Shown: one piece after another, positions 23,234 to 32,818 of the stretch | Layout of the letters: the number at the start of each line of letters is the position of its first letter | Numbering within the stretch: the first letter of the stretch is position 1 | Assembly: GCA_020740775.1 (NCBI GenBank) | Contig: JAHEWK010000017.1 | Span: 186,001-250,000 of the forward strand | From: Ilyonectria destructans | Taxonomy: Eukaryota; Ascomycota; Sordariomycetes; Hypocreales; Nectriaceae | Reading direction: 5' to 3' | DNA length: 64,000 nucleotides | Position numbers and translations under genes: made by a program | Notes under the pieces: model-generated | The model's input: the letters and a program-made list of their open reading frames with translations, nothing else | Told to the model about the DNA's origin: nothing | Database searches by the model: none

Positions 23234-23979
23234 TGGATGACTTTTTTTGTGTGGCTTCGTCGCGATATGGTGCCGTGCCAAGCGATGCGTGTTCCTGATC
23301 GGGATTCAAGAGATTTGAGCCCAGCTATCAGCCAACCAGGGAGTCAAGGTCCTTATGTCGCTTGCTCAAGGAGGAAGCGAGTAGATTGTTAGCGGAGTGA
23401 AGGCGGTCAGAGGAAATTTCTAGGATTGTTGAGTTGGAAGGAAAAAGAACGAAGCCTGGTCTGTTGTCGTCGAGTGTTCATGGAGGCGAGCGGAGTTTAC
23501 GTGTCAATGTCCGTCCCAAACTCCGCCAAGTCAGCTCTAGGACGGATTAGGAAAATGCGAGTCTTGGCATTCGAGCAAGCGCCACAATTAGTCAAGCCAC
23601 TTCGCCAAAAGTAGAAAATGCTCTCGCGGGATCGTGATAGCAAAGTGGAATCTAGGCTCTGAGCGATCGAGAAGTAGGGTTCGCATTGGTAATTAATCAT
23701 AAAAAAAGGCTGAGAGTTATCCCGAGACTGACAAATCCAACATTTAAAGTAGCTTGAGTGTTTACTATTCGGTTTGACTTAAAACGACCTCGCTGGCTGT
23801 CTACGGTTAATGGTGTCCCACCCAGAGTCCTCAGTTCCACCTCGTCTATGACCTTTCTGACACGTCTCTCAAGCCATCGACACAGCTCTTATTCATAAAT
23901 TGCTGTACCCATTTCAAATCTCCCAAATCTTTTGTTTCAGGCAATACACTACTCGAACCCACCGCTGCACGTTGCCAAA
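23234..23979. other. Divergent promoter region
   Basis: Shared upstream region of the minus-strand transcription-factor-like gene and the plus-strand dehydrogenase gene, about 750 bp. No strong TATA or other motif was identified. Confidence 0.5.
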
Positions 23980-25161
23980 ATGACTAAAGGGTGGAATCCT
24001 CGTTCCGACATGCCTGACATGAAGGGAAAAGTTGCTGTAGTAACCGGCGGAAAGTATGGATTACTATTTGCCCTTTTTGAACCATTTTATAATACTAACA
24101 AGGTCTTAGTGCTGGCATCGGCCTTCAAACAGTGAAGCATTTTGCCATGAAGGGAGCCAAGGTCTACTTTACTGCGCGATCCAACGCAAAGGCGACGTAC
24201 ACGACAGATTACGTTCTCTCTCAAAGCAGTGGTGTCTCCAAAGACCAACTGGTGTGGTTGAAAATGGATCTCGGCGATATTAAGAGCGTGATGCATGCGG
24301 TCGAAGAGCTCAAGGCGAAGGAGCATGCAATCGACATCCTTGGTTTGTGCCCAAAAGCAATCGCACCCCACATTGATAAATGTTGACAAGTTCACTGCAG
24401 TAAACAATGCCGGATTAATCGTGGACAAGCCTGAAACAACAGATGCTGGGTGGGAAATGACTATGGCGGTCTGGTACTGAACTTGAGTTTGACCTTTTAG
24501 AGTGAAGCTGACATTTTCTAGTCACGTTGGACACTTCGTATTCACCAACGGTATCCTCCCGCTCCTTAAGAAGGCTGCTACTAGCCCTCAAGCGGACGTG
24601 AGAATTGTGACCGTCTCGTCATCTGTCACACACTTTATCTTCCCGCCGAACTACGAGTTCGATTTCACGTCGCCCGCATTCCTCTCCGGCACGCTGCCTT
24701 ACGATCCTTGGCAATGGCGTTACCTCCAAAAGCGCATGTTTACCGTCGATATGATGCAGTATAGCCTAGCAAAAATCGCGAACCTACTTTTTGCTCAGGA
24801 GCTCCAGCGTCTCCTGGAAGTGCAGGGCTCGCCGATCATCTCGCTCTCTGTGCACCCGGGCAGTGTCAGGAGCGCCAAAGCTCTCGATATCTTCAGTGGC
24901 GCTTTGAAGCCAGTCATGCGCCGGGTGATGTTGACTGAGGACGAAGGTTCGTTTACTCTCCTATTCGGAGCAACCGCCAAAGAGGTGCGACAGAAGCCGA
25001 ATGCATTCAAAGGGAAATATCTGGAGCCGGTTGGAGAGGTGAAGCCGGGCCACGTGGTTGCGAACGATGAGAAGCAAGTGCGAGGTTTGTGGGATAACAC
25101 ATCCAAGGAGGTGAACAAATTTCTTGCCAAGGAAGGTTTTGCTCCACTGTTGGACTGGTAA
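23980..25161 (+). CDS. Short-chain dehydrogenase/reductase (SDR), retinol-dehydrogenase-like
   Basis: Four exons (23980-24053, 24110-24342, 24401-24473, 24522-25161) give 339 residues. The first junction restores the nucleotide-binding motif TGGNAGIG, the second restores NNAG (VNNAGLIVD), and the last exon holds the catalytic YSLAK (Tyr and Lys) and the Ser in VTVSSSVTH. A PGSVRSAKAL segment follows, as usual for the C-terminal cofactor loop. These NAD(P)-dependent oxidoreductases interconvert alcohols and ketones or aldehydes; substrates cannot be predicted. No signal peptide, so probably cytosolic. Intron 1 ends TTAG after a CTAAC branch; intron 3 uses GTACTG as donor, giving AVCHVGHFVFTN. 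The gene converges with eIF2D, with 680 bp between stop codons. Confidence 0.88.
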
Positions 25162-25843
25162 ACACACACGGTTGCAAGGGATAGTAGTCCGGCTAAATTG
25201 CTGAACCATAATTAGACATCAGGGTAGTTTTCATATTACAGAACTCAATCAGTCACCTGGTCAAGACGGATAGCCATTCCACAGCCAACAAGTGAACCCG
25301 AACCTGACGGACGTCTGATTCTAATAAAGAGATAAGTTTAAAGTTTTCTCCACCTGTAGGATCCCGAGATCACGACTAATTAGATGTACCGTGCAAAAGG
25401 CTGGGGAAGGGCACCCACAGCTATTGGAAGCACATATTGGTGTAGCATCTATGTGACTACGATTGCAACATACATGTCTCACTTTGAAGCGCAACCAACA
25501 AGCACTACGTATGGTCAGTGTGTATTCATATCCCGTTGATTACTTCCATATCACTTTTAGTCTAATCAACAACTAACAACCAACAACTGGCAGCCAATAG
25601 CTCGTAGCACAATTCAGTCGGCTGTTAAGATCTTCTCACCACTTCTACCGATTCTTTGGTTTGACCTTCCTTTTATAGAATTTCGTCTGCGTCTCTTGTC
25701 TCATGGGACGATCGCCTACCTAAAAATGAAATTGCAGTAAGGAAAGGTGCATGATAAAATCCGATATGTATCGTTCTCAGGGAGAGTTGCACCTAATTCA
25801 GAACTACTGACAATTTCTGTCTACCCTGCTTAGCCGCAAGTCC
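25162..25843. other. Intergenic between convergent genes
   Basis: Shared 3' region of the dehydrogenase and eIF2D genes. Contains CAACAACTAACAACC-type low complexity near 25565-25590. No gene seen. Confidence 0.5.
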
Positions 25844-27742
25844 TCACTTCTTCTTCTTTGGCTTTGTCTTGTCTGTAATATCCACCCATTTGGCGTTGAT
25901 CCCCCTTCTGGACAGGATATCTTCAACAAGCACTTTCCGCTGGTCGCCCTGAATAACGACCTCTAGCAGGCCGGGTTTGGAGCCGCTGGCCTGTCCCACG
26001 CTCGCCGACCCTGCACATTTCTTCTGCAGCTCTGGCGCAAGTAGCTGCGGATCTATCAAGAAGGGCTCGAGATTGGAAATCTTAGTGACGACCTTGGTGC
26101 CAGTTCGCTTTTCGATGGTGATGTGAACGTGGGGTGGGGGTCCTGCTTTAGGCTTCTGCTCAGATGCAACTTGACCACGTGAAATAATATGGTAGGGCTG
26201 GCAGAGATGAGTGTCATCCAGTATGCGTTTCTGTAGCGCGCTTCGAGAGATGCGTCCCGCTGCAAGGAAGCTGCTGTCATCATGTTTCGGGTTGGAGCCC
26301 AAAATATCATTGGCAATAAAAGGATCAAGCTTTAGGGTTGGGCCTCCCTGCCCTCCCACATCCGGGTGTTGCTCGATATATGACTTCAAAGCAGCCGCAA
26401 CTTGAGGTGAGCTGTAGAACTCGGTCTTGGAAGGAAGGAGGGTCGGTACTAGCTTTGAAGACGCACGATAGACGATCTGAATGTTGAGCTTCTGCCCTAG
26501 AGACTGGTCATTAGAAGATGAAGACTGTCCATCGGCTTGTTCCCCGCTGCCTGCTTCCGTGCCGGTCGGCTTCGGTGTTGGTAGTTTATAAGGTCTGAAC
26601 CCTATAACTTCCGCGTGATCAAAGTCGATGTCAAGAATGACCGTTTCTCCGCCGTTACGGTCCTTCGATCTCAACAAACGGAGCTTCTCCAAATGTTTAA
26701 TGAACTTCTTTGTGTTCTTCCATGACGTCTTCTTGATGATGTAATGGCGCTGGTTCTGAGACCGGAGGTGTGGCTGGATCATGTTCGATATGAGAAACGA
26801 CGGTTGGATCGGGAAATCCAGGCCAAAGTTGGGTTTTGAGTTGTTCGTCTTTGCCTTGTGAACTGCAAAGAGAAAAGCTTGATGAAACGCTTCATCGATC
26901 TCTTTGGTTGACGGTTCTCGCTCTTCTTCCCCTTCGTCCGCCATATCTGGTTGCTTGTCATCCTTATTCAATGCAGCGCCTTCCTTTCCGTCGTCTTTCC
27001 CATTGCCAAGCGATACCTGCTGAATGCCCTCGGCGAGTCGTGTCGTCAATCCTGTCCAGCCTTCCAAGCTTTGTGGCGCCTCCTGCCCTCCACTGCCGAG
27101 AACTCTCCAACTCCAGCATTCATCTCCTGCCCAATGAAGGGCTTTGACTGCGGCGCCCTTCTGCCCTCGGACATCGTCGGGGAGATTTCGCACGTCCAAC
27201 TGGCAGGTCCCAATCCACAACGGCACAGTATCGTTGTGTAAGCCGGCGACCGCGACGACGGAACCAGTGCTTGCTCGTGGGTCCCACCTAGTGTTGTTGG
27301 CTTTCACCAAGCCAGGGATCATCAAGTCTGCACCGTGCTTCAGCTTTTCCTCCAGGACATATTCCGGGGTATGCAGAAGCGGGACAAGGTTGGGGTGGTG
27401 CCAAAGCGTGTAGACAGTTGGTATCAGCCGAGGGTTTTTCCCAGACTGAAACCAGAGTATTCTCTCATCCTGTCCGGGGTGAGCGCCAATATAGACGACA
27501 CTGCCTACTGCTGCTGAACCTTGCCCCGAGATGGCTGTGAAGTGGGCAGAAGAGGTGGACTCCGGCAGAAGGGAGTTGCGAAGTGAAGCCAAGGTTGGCT
27601 GAGTGTTCGATGACGCATCCTCTCCGGCTGGCTCATCGGGGATGGAAACCTGGTAGTCTCGAATTATCTGATCCGCGAGTTTCCGGCGATCAGAGGAACG
27701 CAACGGCGCCAGATTCTTGATCTCCGGTTTCCTTTTGAACAT
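25844..27742 (-). CDS. TMA64: Translation factor eIF2D / Tma64 (ligatin family)
   Basis: An intronless gene of 632 residues starting MFKRKPEIKNLAPLRSSDRRKL at 27742; the frame is open further upstream, but this Met is the conserved start. Domains in order: the N-terminal module with DRRKLADQII; a PUA domain containing PSVYTLWxxP-like text (IPTVYTLWHHPNLVPLL) and the GADLMIPG loop; a central low-complexity acidic insert; an SWIB/MDM2-like helical domain (about residues 410-500, including KLDPFIANDIL-type text); and a C-terminal SUI1/eIF1 domain (TIEKRTGTKVVTKISNLE, then VEDILSRRGI). eIF2D/Tma64 delivers tRNA to the ribosomal P site independently of GTP and recycles 40S subunits after termination. 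It acts in the cytoplasm. The yeast protein is somewhat shorter, the extra length here being the acidic insert. Confidence 0.92.
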   Translation of the reverse strand: MFKRKPEIKNLAPLRSSDRRKLADQIIRDYQVSIPDEPAGEDASSNTQPTLASLRNSLLPESTSSAHFTAISGQGSAAVGSVVYIGAHPGQDERILWFQSGKNPRLIPTVYTLWHHPNLVPLLHTPEYVLEEKLKHGADLMIPGLVKANNTRWDPRASTGSVVAVAGLHNDTVPLWIGTCQLDVRNLPDDVRGQKGAAVKALHWAGDECWSWRVLGSGGQEAPQSLEGWTGLTTRLAEGIQQVSLGNGKDDGKEGAALNKDDKQPDMADEGEEEREPSTKEIDEAFHQAFLFAVHKAKTNNSKPNFGLDFPIQPSFLISNMIQPHLRSQNQRHYIIKKTSWKNTKKFIKHLEKLRLLRSKDRNGGETVILDIDFDHAEVIGFRPYKLPTPKPTGTEAGSGEQADGQSSSSNDQSLGQKLNIQIVYRASSKLVPTLLPSKTEFYSSPQVAAALKSYIEQHPDVGGQGGPTLKLDPFIANDILGSNPKHDDSSFLAAGRISRSALQKRILDDTHLCQPYHIISRGQVASEQKPKAGPPPHVHITIEKRTGTKVVTKISNLEPFLIDPQLLAPELQKKCAGSASVGQASGSKPGLLEVVIQGDQRKVLVEDILSRRGINAKWVDITDKTKPKKKK

Positions 27743-28534
27743 ATGGAAGGCAGTTAAGTTGGAATCTCGATCCCTGGCTCTATTGTTCTGTTGGTGGTTT
27801 TGCAAGATATGCGACTTTTTTGGCAGCGCTTGATTTACCCCGCAGCAGTGGCGAGGCACGGGTATTTTATTACAAATGGGGCTTGCCATAGCCAATCACG
27901 AGGATTTAAGGGAAGGGGCAGTAAAAGTTATAGCACGTGGCCGCCGGACATTGAGCCAGGGTATAACAATAAAAGTTGCAGTACATAAGGCGCCACTGGA
28001 TAGTGGGACAGTGGCGGGGACTGAAAGTTATAGCGCGGTGCCTACTAAAAAGCGAGACAGTGGCAAGGATAGCGAAAGTTATAGTACAGCTTCGTCCCGG
28101 GAGACATTAAGTTATTAATCTGCAGCTTTCTCCAGTACTATGGTATCTGGTATTTTACTGATTCTTCTATTCAAGCTGAGGATGCCAAGATCTAAGAAAC
28201 TGTCTGACTTCAGAAGATGACACCAGAGGCGAGATACAAGTCCATTTACGTAGAATTAATTAGCTATACGTAGCAATAGTAAGAACCCAAAGATTCAACA
28301 TGAACGATTGGTGTTTTATTAGCCTAACCCTTCGCAGTTTAAGAATGGCTGCACAAATTTGCATTTAACACGTCTCGGGCACTTTGGAGATATTGTCGTA
28401 ATCTTGGCATCAAGTATTGGCTGTGGAATGCTCGTTCGGCTGCTCAGTGAAAAGTGAGCTCATGTAAACCATCCTCATAACCCAGGAAGCAATCCCCTCA
28501 GTGAGGCGGCCTGCCATCTAGCATTATAACCCTA
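27743..28534. other. Intergenic, contains degenerate tandem repeat
   Basis: Upstream region of eIF2D and 3' region of the methyltransferase gene. It contains the AAAGTTATAG-type repeat at about 27920-28085. No gene was recognised. Confidence 0.5.
27920..28085. repeat. Degenerate ~50-bp tandem repeat with AAAGTTATAG core
   Basis: The core AAAGTTATAGCACG or its variants (AAAGTTGCAGTACA, AAAGTTATAGCGCG, AAAGTTATAGTACA) recurs four times at roughly 50-bp spacing, separated by GC-rich spacers containing GACAGTGGC. It lies 180-340 bp upstream of the eIF2D start codon. It may be a relic repeat or a promoter array. Confidence 0.55.
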
Positions 28535-30113
28535 TCACTCAGGTTTCGTAGCGTATACTGACCAACTGGGAGATGATTAGCTCGGGCCTAGATTATGTGG
28601 CTGTTCGAGCCGGAAGACTCACATCGGCCAGTATGAGTGGATGGCATGAGCTTTGATATCCTTCCGAACGGAGGCGAGAAACACTTCTAGTTCTGCGTTC
28701 GTCCAACCCAGGCCTCCTTGCCCCTCGGGACGTGTAAATACAGCCAGACTTATCGCCGCCAAAGCGTCCATGGTATTCTGATGAGCCCAGGTTCCTAGAC
28801 AGCGAAAATTGAGTAAGCATTAAAATACCCAAATATTGTCCTCGGAGTCTTACCGATTTGCTTGTATTTCTGGGCCTTAGGCCAACGATTCATCGGCCAC
28901 TTGCGCTTTACTATGTTGACGTTGATAAATCCAGCTGCTTCCAGCTGCTCTTTATATCTCAACGCGCTGTCGAGCGGGGAGCCCATGGCGGTAAAGGTCT
29001 GGAGCAGCAACGTTGCCCACTTGTAGAGCGGCGAGTCCTCGGAGAGTGTACCATCATCAGACTGAGGGGGATAGATGATATCCATGAGTTCGATCGTACC
29101 GCCCGGGTTAAGGAATCTAGTGACGATGGTTAGTTAAAGATGGGCAGGAAATGAGACGAAGAGCACTCATACTCAAAGCTCTGATTAAAGAACTTGGGCC
29201 AGTCTCGGATTGACCCAGTGAGGAAGCGTACAAAGACAAAGTCAAACTTAGTCGAGTAATCCCAAACGTCCTCGAGATCGTCGACCAAGAAGGAGACGTT
29301 GGGCGGGACGCTAGAAGATATGTCAGCGTAGTGTTGAGGGTGTCAGGTCTGCTCGGTGCCCTACGCTGATGGCTGGATAGGGCTCAGATCGACACCAATA
29401 ACCTGAAGCGTAATCAGTTGGGACCTCAATCTTAGCCATTAGACCGTTACTCACTGCGCATTCGGGATGCTCGTCCGCTACACATTTGTCAGAACATTCA
29501 CATTCTTCCTTATCAACGACGGTGGGACTGTACCAAAGTCAATAGCCCAAATTCCTGTGCCACATCCGGCATCAAGCGCGCGGCGAAGCGGCTTGGTCAA
29601 GGGGGCAGCGTGCAGGTTATCATCAAAAGTGAGGATAAATAAGTGATGTTGAATATCTGCGTCTGGTAAGCTCGTCGCGCGTCACAGTTCAGGCTGAGTT
29701 ACCATGTCGCTCATTCTCTGTCTGCCTACTAAGTCAGTTACGGAGCTGGGCCAACAGTGCGGGGTAAGAGGACCTCGTCGTTTGGGAAGACATATACTGC
29801 ATCAGTTCAGTCAGTTATTTAGGTGTCACTTCCTTTCACCAGGTAAGGCTCAAGGGTCCTGACCGCCATCTTTATATGCATGATACGTCCTGCCGTTCTC
29901 TTCACGGTACCTCAGAATGCTGGATCGAAGGGACGTGGTGGCACTCGCGCCATCCACTCCAAGGGCCGAGTCGCCATCATCCTCAGTCTCGGTATCGGCC
30001 TACAAGATGTTACTAGTCTGTTAACAGGCTCACAAAGCACCAAATCTATAGCAGATCCTTACATTCTCGTCGGCAACGAGTGGGGGGGTCTCAGGATTCT
30101 GCTCTTCGGCCAT
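28535..30113 (-). CDS. LaeA-like SAM-dependent methyltransferase, 11 exons
   Basis: Eleven exons (30113-30063, 29999-29864, 29796-29774, 29721-29703, 29662-29534, 29477-29455, 29402-29365, 29310-29173, 29116-28854, 28794-28623, 28565-28535) close in frame to 340 residues. Every intron is short with a canonical YAG acceptor. Motifs follow the LaeA-like order: an acidic N-terminus (MAEEQNPETPPL, then DTETEDDGDS), SSILRYREENGRTYHAYKDG, YVFPNDE, DIQHHLF, the SAM-binding motif I DAGCGTGIWAIDF (about residues 112-124), VIGVDLSPIQPS, DDLEDVWDY, FVFVRFLTGSIRDWP, LNPGGTIELMDI and a C-terminal VYATKPE. Such proteins are class I methyltransferases, often acting on specialised-metabolite or developmental regulation. 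Whether this is an orthologue of LaeA itself cannot be judged; fungi carry many paralogues. Confidence 0.9.
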
Positions 30114-30847
30114 TGTCAGGAAGCTGGACTATGACAGGTGTCAAAAGCGGGGGAATCTTAATCCAACTTGTGGTGGGGCTCGGGCGGGTTTAAATACATT
30201 GGCGCTATATCGTGATAAGCAGGGGTCGGAAGTCAGGTTTCTCCTCTGCCTTCTACAATAGGCATCGACGCATTTCGTCGTGACCAGTCCCAACGTAGAT
30301 GCCCTCCAACTAGCTTCTTGTTGGCTAGCTCCCATAACATCGCGTTGCCGGCACGCGACAGAGCCTGAACGCGACGCAACTCGACAAATACGCCCGTAGG
30401 GTCATGTTTATATGCTTTCAGGACTTACTGTAGCCCCGTTAATCCCTTGAGATGAGTGCCAGGCGTGGAACGACAGATTGAAAGTAAAACATGTTGTGGG
30501 TACGGGAGGGCGTGGCTAGCTCGTGTATGAAGTACGTTGGACGATTATGGTAATGATAATGATGATGGATATGATGAGGATGGATGGATTGAATCGATGG
30601 ATCTATAGCTTAGCCTAACCCAATATCCAAAGAGCGATTTAGCTTTGACAATTTTCAACCCCACCTTCCTTGTCCTGCTTGTTCAGCTGCTACGCATAGA
30701 TTCAGCAGCGGAAACATTGCTACGGGTTCACCCACTTACAGTCCAGAGCCGAGCAGCCTCGGTGATGAGCTCCAACGCCGCAATCCGTCGCTCCTCGAGA
30801 GTCATTTCACCTCCTTCACCACGGGGAGCCAAAAAAGGAGCACGGAC
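30114..30847. other. Intergenic upstream of methyltransferase
   Basis: The promoter side of the methyltransferase gene. A GATGATGG/TGGATGGAT low-complexity stretch at 30560-30600 is the only structure noted. Confidence 0.5.
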
Positions 30848-31198
30848 TTGAGCGGCAGTAAGACTGGGTTCCACGGCGACACCCCATTTGACGTGGCTGA
30901 ACTGGGCCGTCAGAGTCTTCCAACGCACGACGGCGGAGCGACGAGGGGCGTGCTCCACAGACTGTTCTATAAGGAGCACTACCAACAGACGGGGAGTCTG
31001 TCAACGAGTTTGGAGCAGCGCTGCTTTTTAATCTTCGCAGGGTTATCGCTGGTCCTTTTCGCGATGCAGGTTGTCCTGGCGGCGCGGGCGGATAACTCTT
31101 GGCCAGGGTTCACCTCTGTCAGCGCTGGGTTTTCAGTGATAGTTATTGTTACGCTCATTGCCCTAAGGATATATACTGTAACACCTAGTAGATATTAA
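30848..31198 (+). pseudogene. C-terminal membrane-protein fragment cut at the AT-rich block
   Basis: An open frame without ATG encodes PFDVAELGRQSLPTHDGG, then RLFYKEHYQQ, and ends with two strong hydrophobic helices (CFLIFAGLSLVLFAMQVVLA and FTSVSAGFSVIVIVTLIALR). Its last codons coincide with the start of the AT-rich block at 31199. This looks like the tail of a fungal multi-domain membrane protein whose upstream part is missing or degraded. The parent family cannot be named with certainty. The frame is clean, so loss may be recent. Confidence 0.4.
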
Positions 31199-31245
31199 TT
31201 AAATTTTAGTAGGAAATTAAAATACACTAGTATAATATAAAGTAA

Positions 31246-32060
31246 CCCTTAATAAGGGAACCTAATATTTAAATTTACTGTATTTTCGTTATATATATTA
31301 CAGTTACTAAGGCTTAAATTTAAGTTTTAAGCTGCTTTTTTCTTTTTCTACTGGAATTCTATTTAACTTTTTCAATTTATTCTAACCTTAATATCTAAAC
31401 CTATAAATCCTATAACTTAACCTATAAAATGCCTTAAGATTTCTAATACCTATAATAACTTAAGTTATTTAAATCCGCCCTCTAGCTAGTACTCTAGCTG
31501 GCTAGTATCTATACCAGTATAATATAATATAAGAGCTCTTTAAATTAAAGCTTATATATCTTTTTACTAATAGTATTAATAAATACCTATTACTTTCTAA
31601 TTAGCTATTTAGCTTTTAAGATTTTAATTAATATTAATAAAGTGGCTTTTTCTATTTAAATAACAGGCTCTATTTAAAGAGAATATTAATAGATTAAGAA
31701 GATTATATTTTTAAAGAAATTTAAAATATATTAAGTATTCTTTTCTTTTTCTTTTACTATTAATATTATATTAATAGATAATATTATATTAATAGATAAT
31801 ATTATATTAATAGATAATATTATATTAATAGATAATATTATATTAATAGATAATATTATATTAATATCCCTTAATAAGGGAATCTAATATTTAAATTTAC
31901 TGTATTTTTATTATATATATTATAGTTTTTAAGGCTTAAGTTTGGATTTTAAGCTGCTTTTTTCTTCTTCTGCTGGAATTCTGTTTAACCTTTTCAACTT
32001 ATTCTAACCTTAATATCTAAACCTATAAATCCTACAACTCAACCTATAAAACGCCCTAAG
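31246..32060. repeat. Direct-repeat pair of ~193 bp, 622 bp apart (relic LTRs?)
   Basis: 31246-31438 and 31868-32060 align without gaps at an offset of 622. Both start CCCTTAATAAGGGAA, share TTTAAATTTACTGTATTTT and AACCTATAAATCCTA, and end in a CCTAAG-like sequence. Differences are mostly transitions. Length and arrangement suggest the long terminal repeats of an older, small LTR element or a duplicated relic; the TG...CA ends cannot be proven because of RIP. Confidence 0.65.
31765..31866. repeat. 18-bp tandem repeat, about 5.7 copies
   Basis: The unit ATTATATTAATAGATAAT repeats perfectly from 31765 to 31866, directly before the second ~193-bp direct repeat. Confidence 0.9.
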
Positions 32061-32124
32061 TAGCTGAAAAGTCTGTGTTTTTTAAGGAATTTTCAATAAG
32101 TATCTAATTTATCTCTTTCCTTAG

Positions 32125-32818
32125 TATAATAGGGATTGTGGCACTAGAGCCCTATTACAATAACCTAGCGTCTGTAGCAGCCAGTAGGCTGCTGAGGCAA
32201 AAGATTAAGTAATAATAGCAGTTATTACACTAAAGCTATACACATATACCTATTATATAGTATAATACTACTATTAGAGGCTCAAAGGGCCCCCTATATA
32301 GCTTCCATATTATAACTATTCTACCTCTAAGGGTAGTACAGCCTCGGGCTACAGACTTATTCCTGCGCCGTAGCAACATAGCCACTTAGGAGCCTGGTAC
32401 CTCCAAGCTCTAGAATGCCAAATAGATAGAGACCCCCAAGGGACTGAGGGTACAGGAGCTATCTCTTTGAGTCTGTATCGCCACACTGTCGACAGCAACG
32501 CACTACAGCGTAGCGCCGCCAGCCCTTATAAGCCCTAGCCTAACGCAGTCATAAGGTTCAGCTGACCCTCTTGGGGTTCGAACTGCCGACCTCCCGTACA
32601 GCTAGAACCTACAACTTACTATTATAATTATAATAGGGATCGTAGCACTAAAGCCCTATTGCAATAACCTAGCGTCTATAGCAGCCAGTAGGCTGCTGAG
32701 GCAAAAGATCAAGCAATAATAGCAGTTATCGCACTAAAGCTGTGCATATACACCTATTATATAGCGTGATGCTGCTATTAGGGGCCCGAAGGGCCCCCTA
32801 TGCAGCTTCCATATTACA
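32125..32818. mobile_element. Complete 694-bp miniature LTR retrotransposon (TRIM-like), 190-bp LTRs, TSD CTTAG
   Basis: Two 190-bp direct repeats (32125-32314 and 32629-32818) flank a 314-bp internal region. The right LTR ends ATTACA and the left ends begin TATAAT, the RIP-mutated form of TGTAAT, so the element originally had TGTAAT...ATTACA inverted ends with TG...CA termini. The 5-bp CTTAG at 32120-32124 is repeated at 32819-32823, a perfect target-site duplication. The two LTRs have identical length and differ at about two dozen sites, all transitions. The internal region is far richer in GC than the surroundings, has no coding capacity, and contains a GGTTCGAACTGCC segment inside a hairpin (32555-32609). 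No gag/pol is present, so mobilisation would depend on an autonomous partner. I did not identify a convincing primer-binding site. Confidence 0.88.

Noticed and set aside
32555..32609. A tRNA gene in the AT-rich block
   Set aside because: A GGTTCGAAC segment and a closing stem exist, but D and anticodon arms are missing and the spacing is wrong on both strands.
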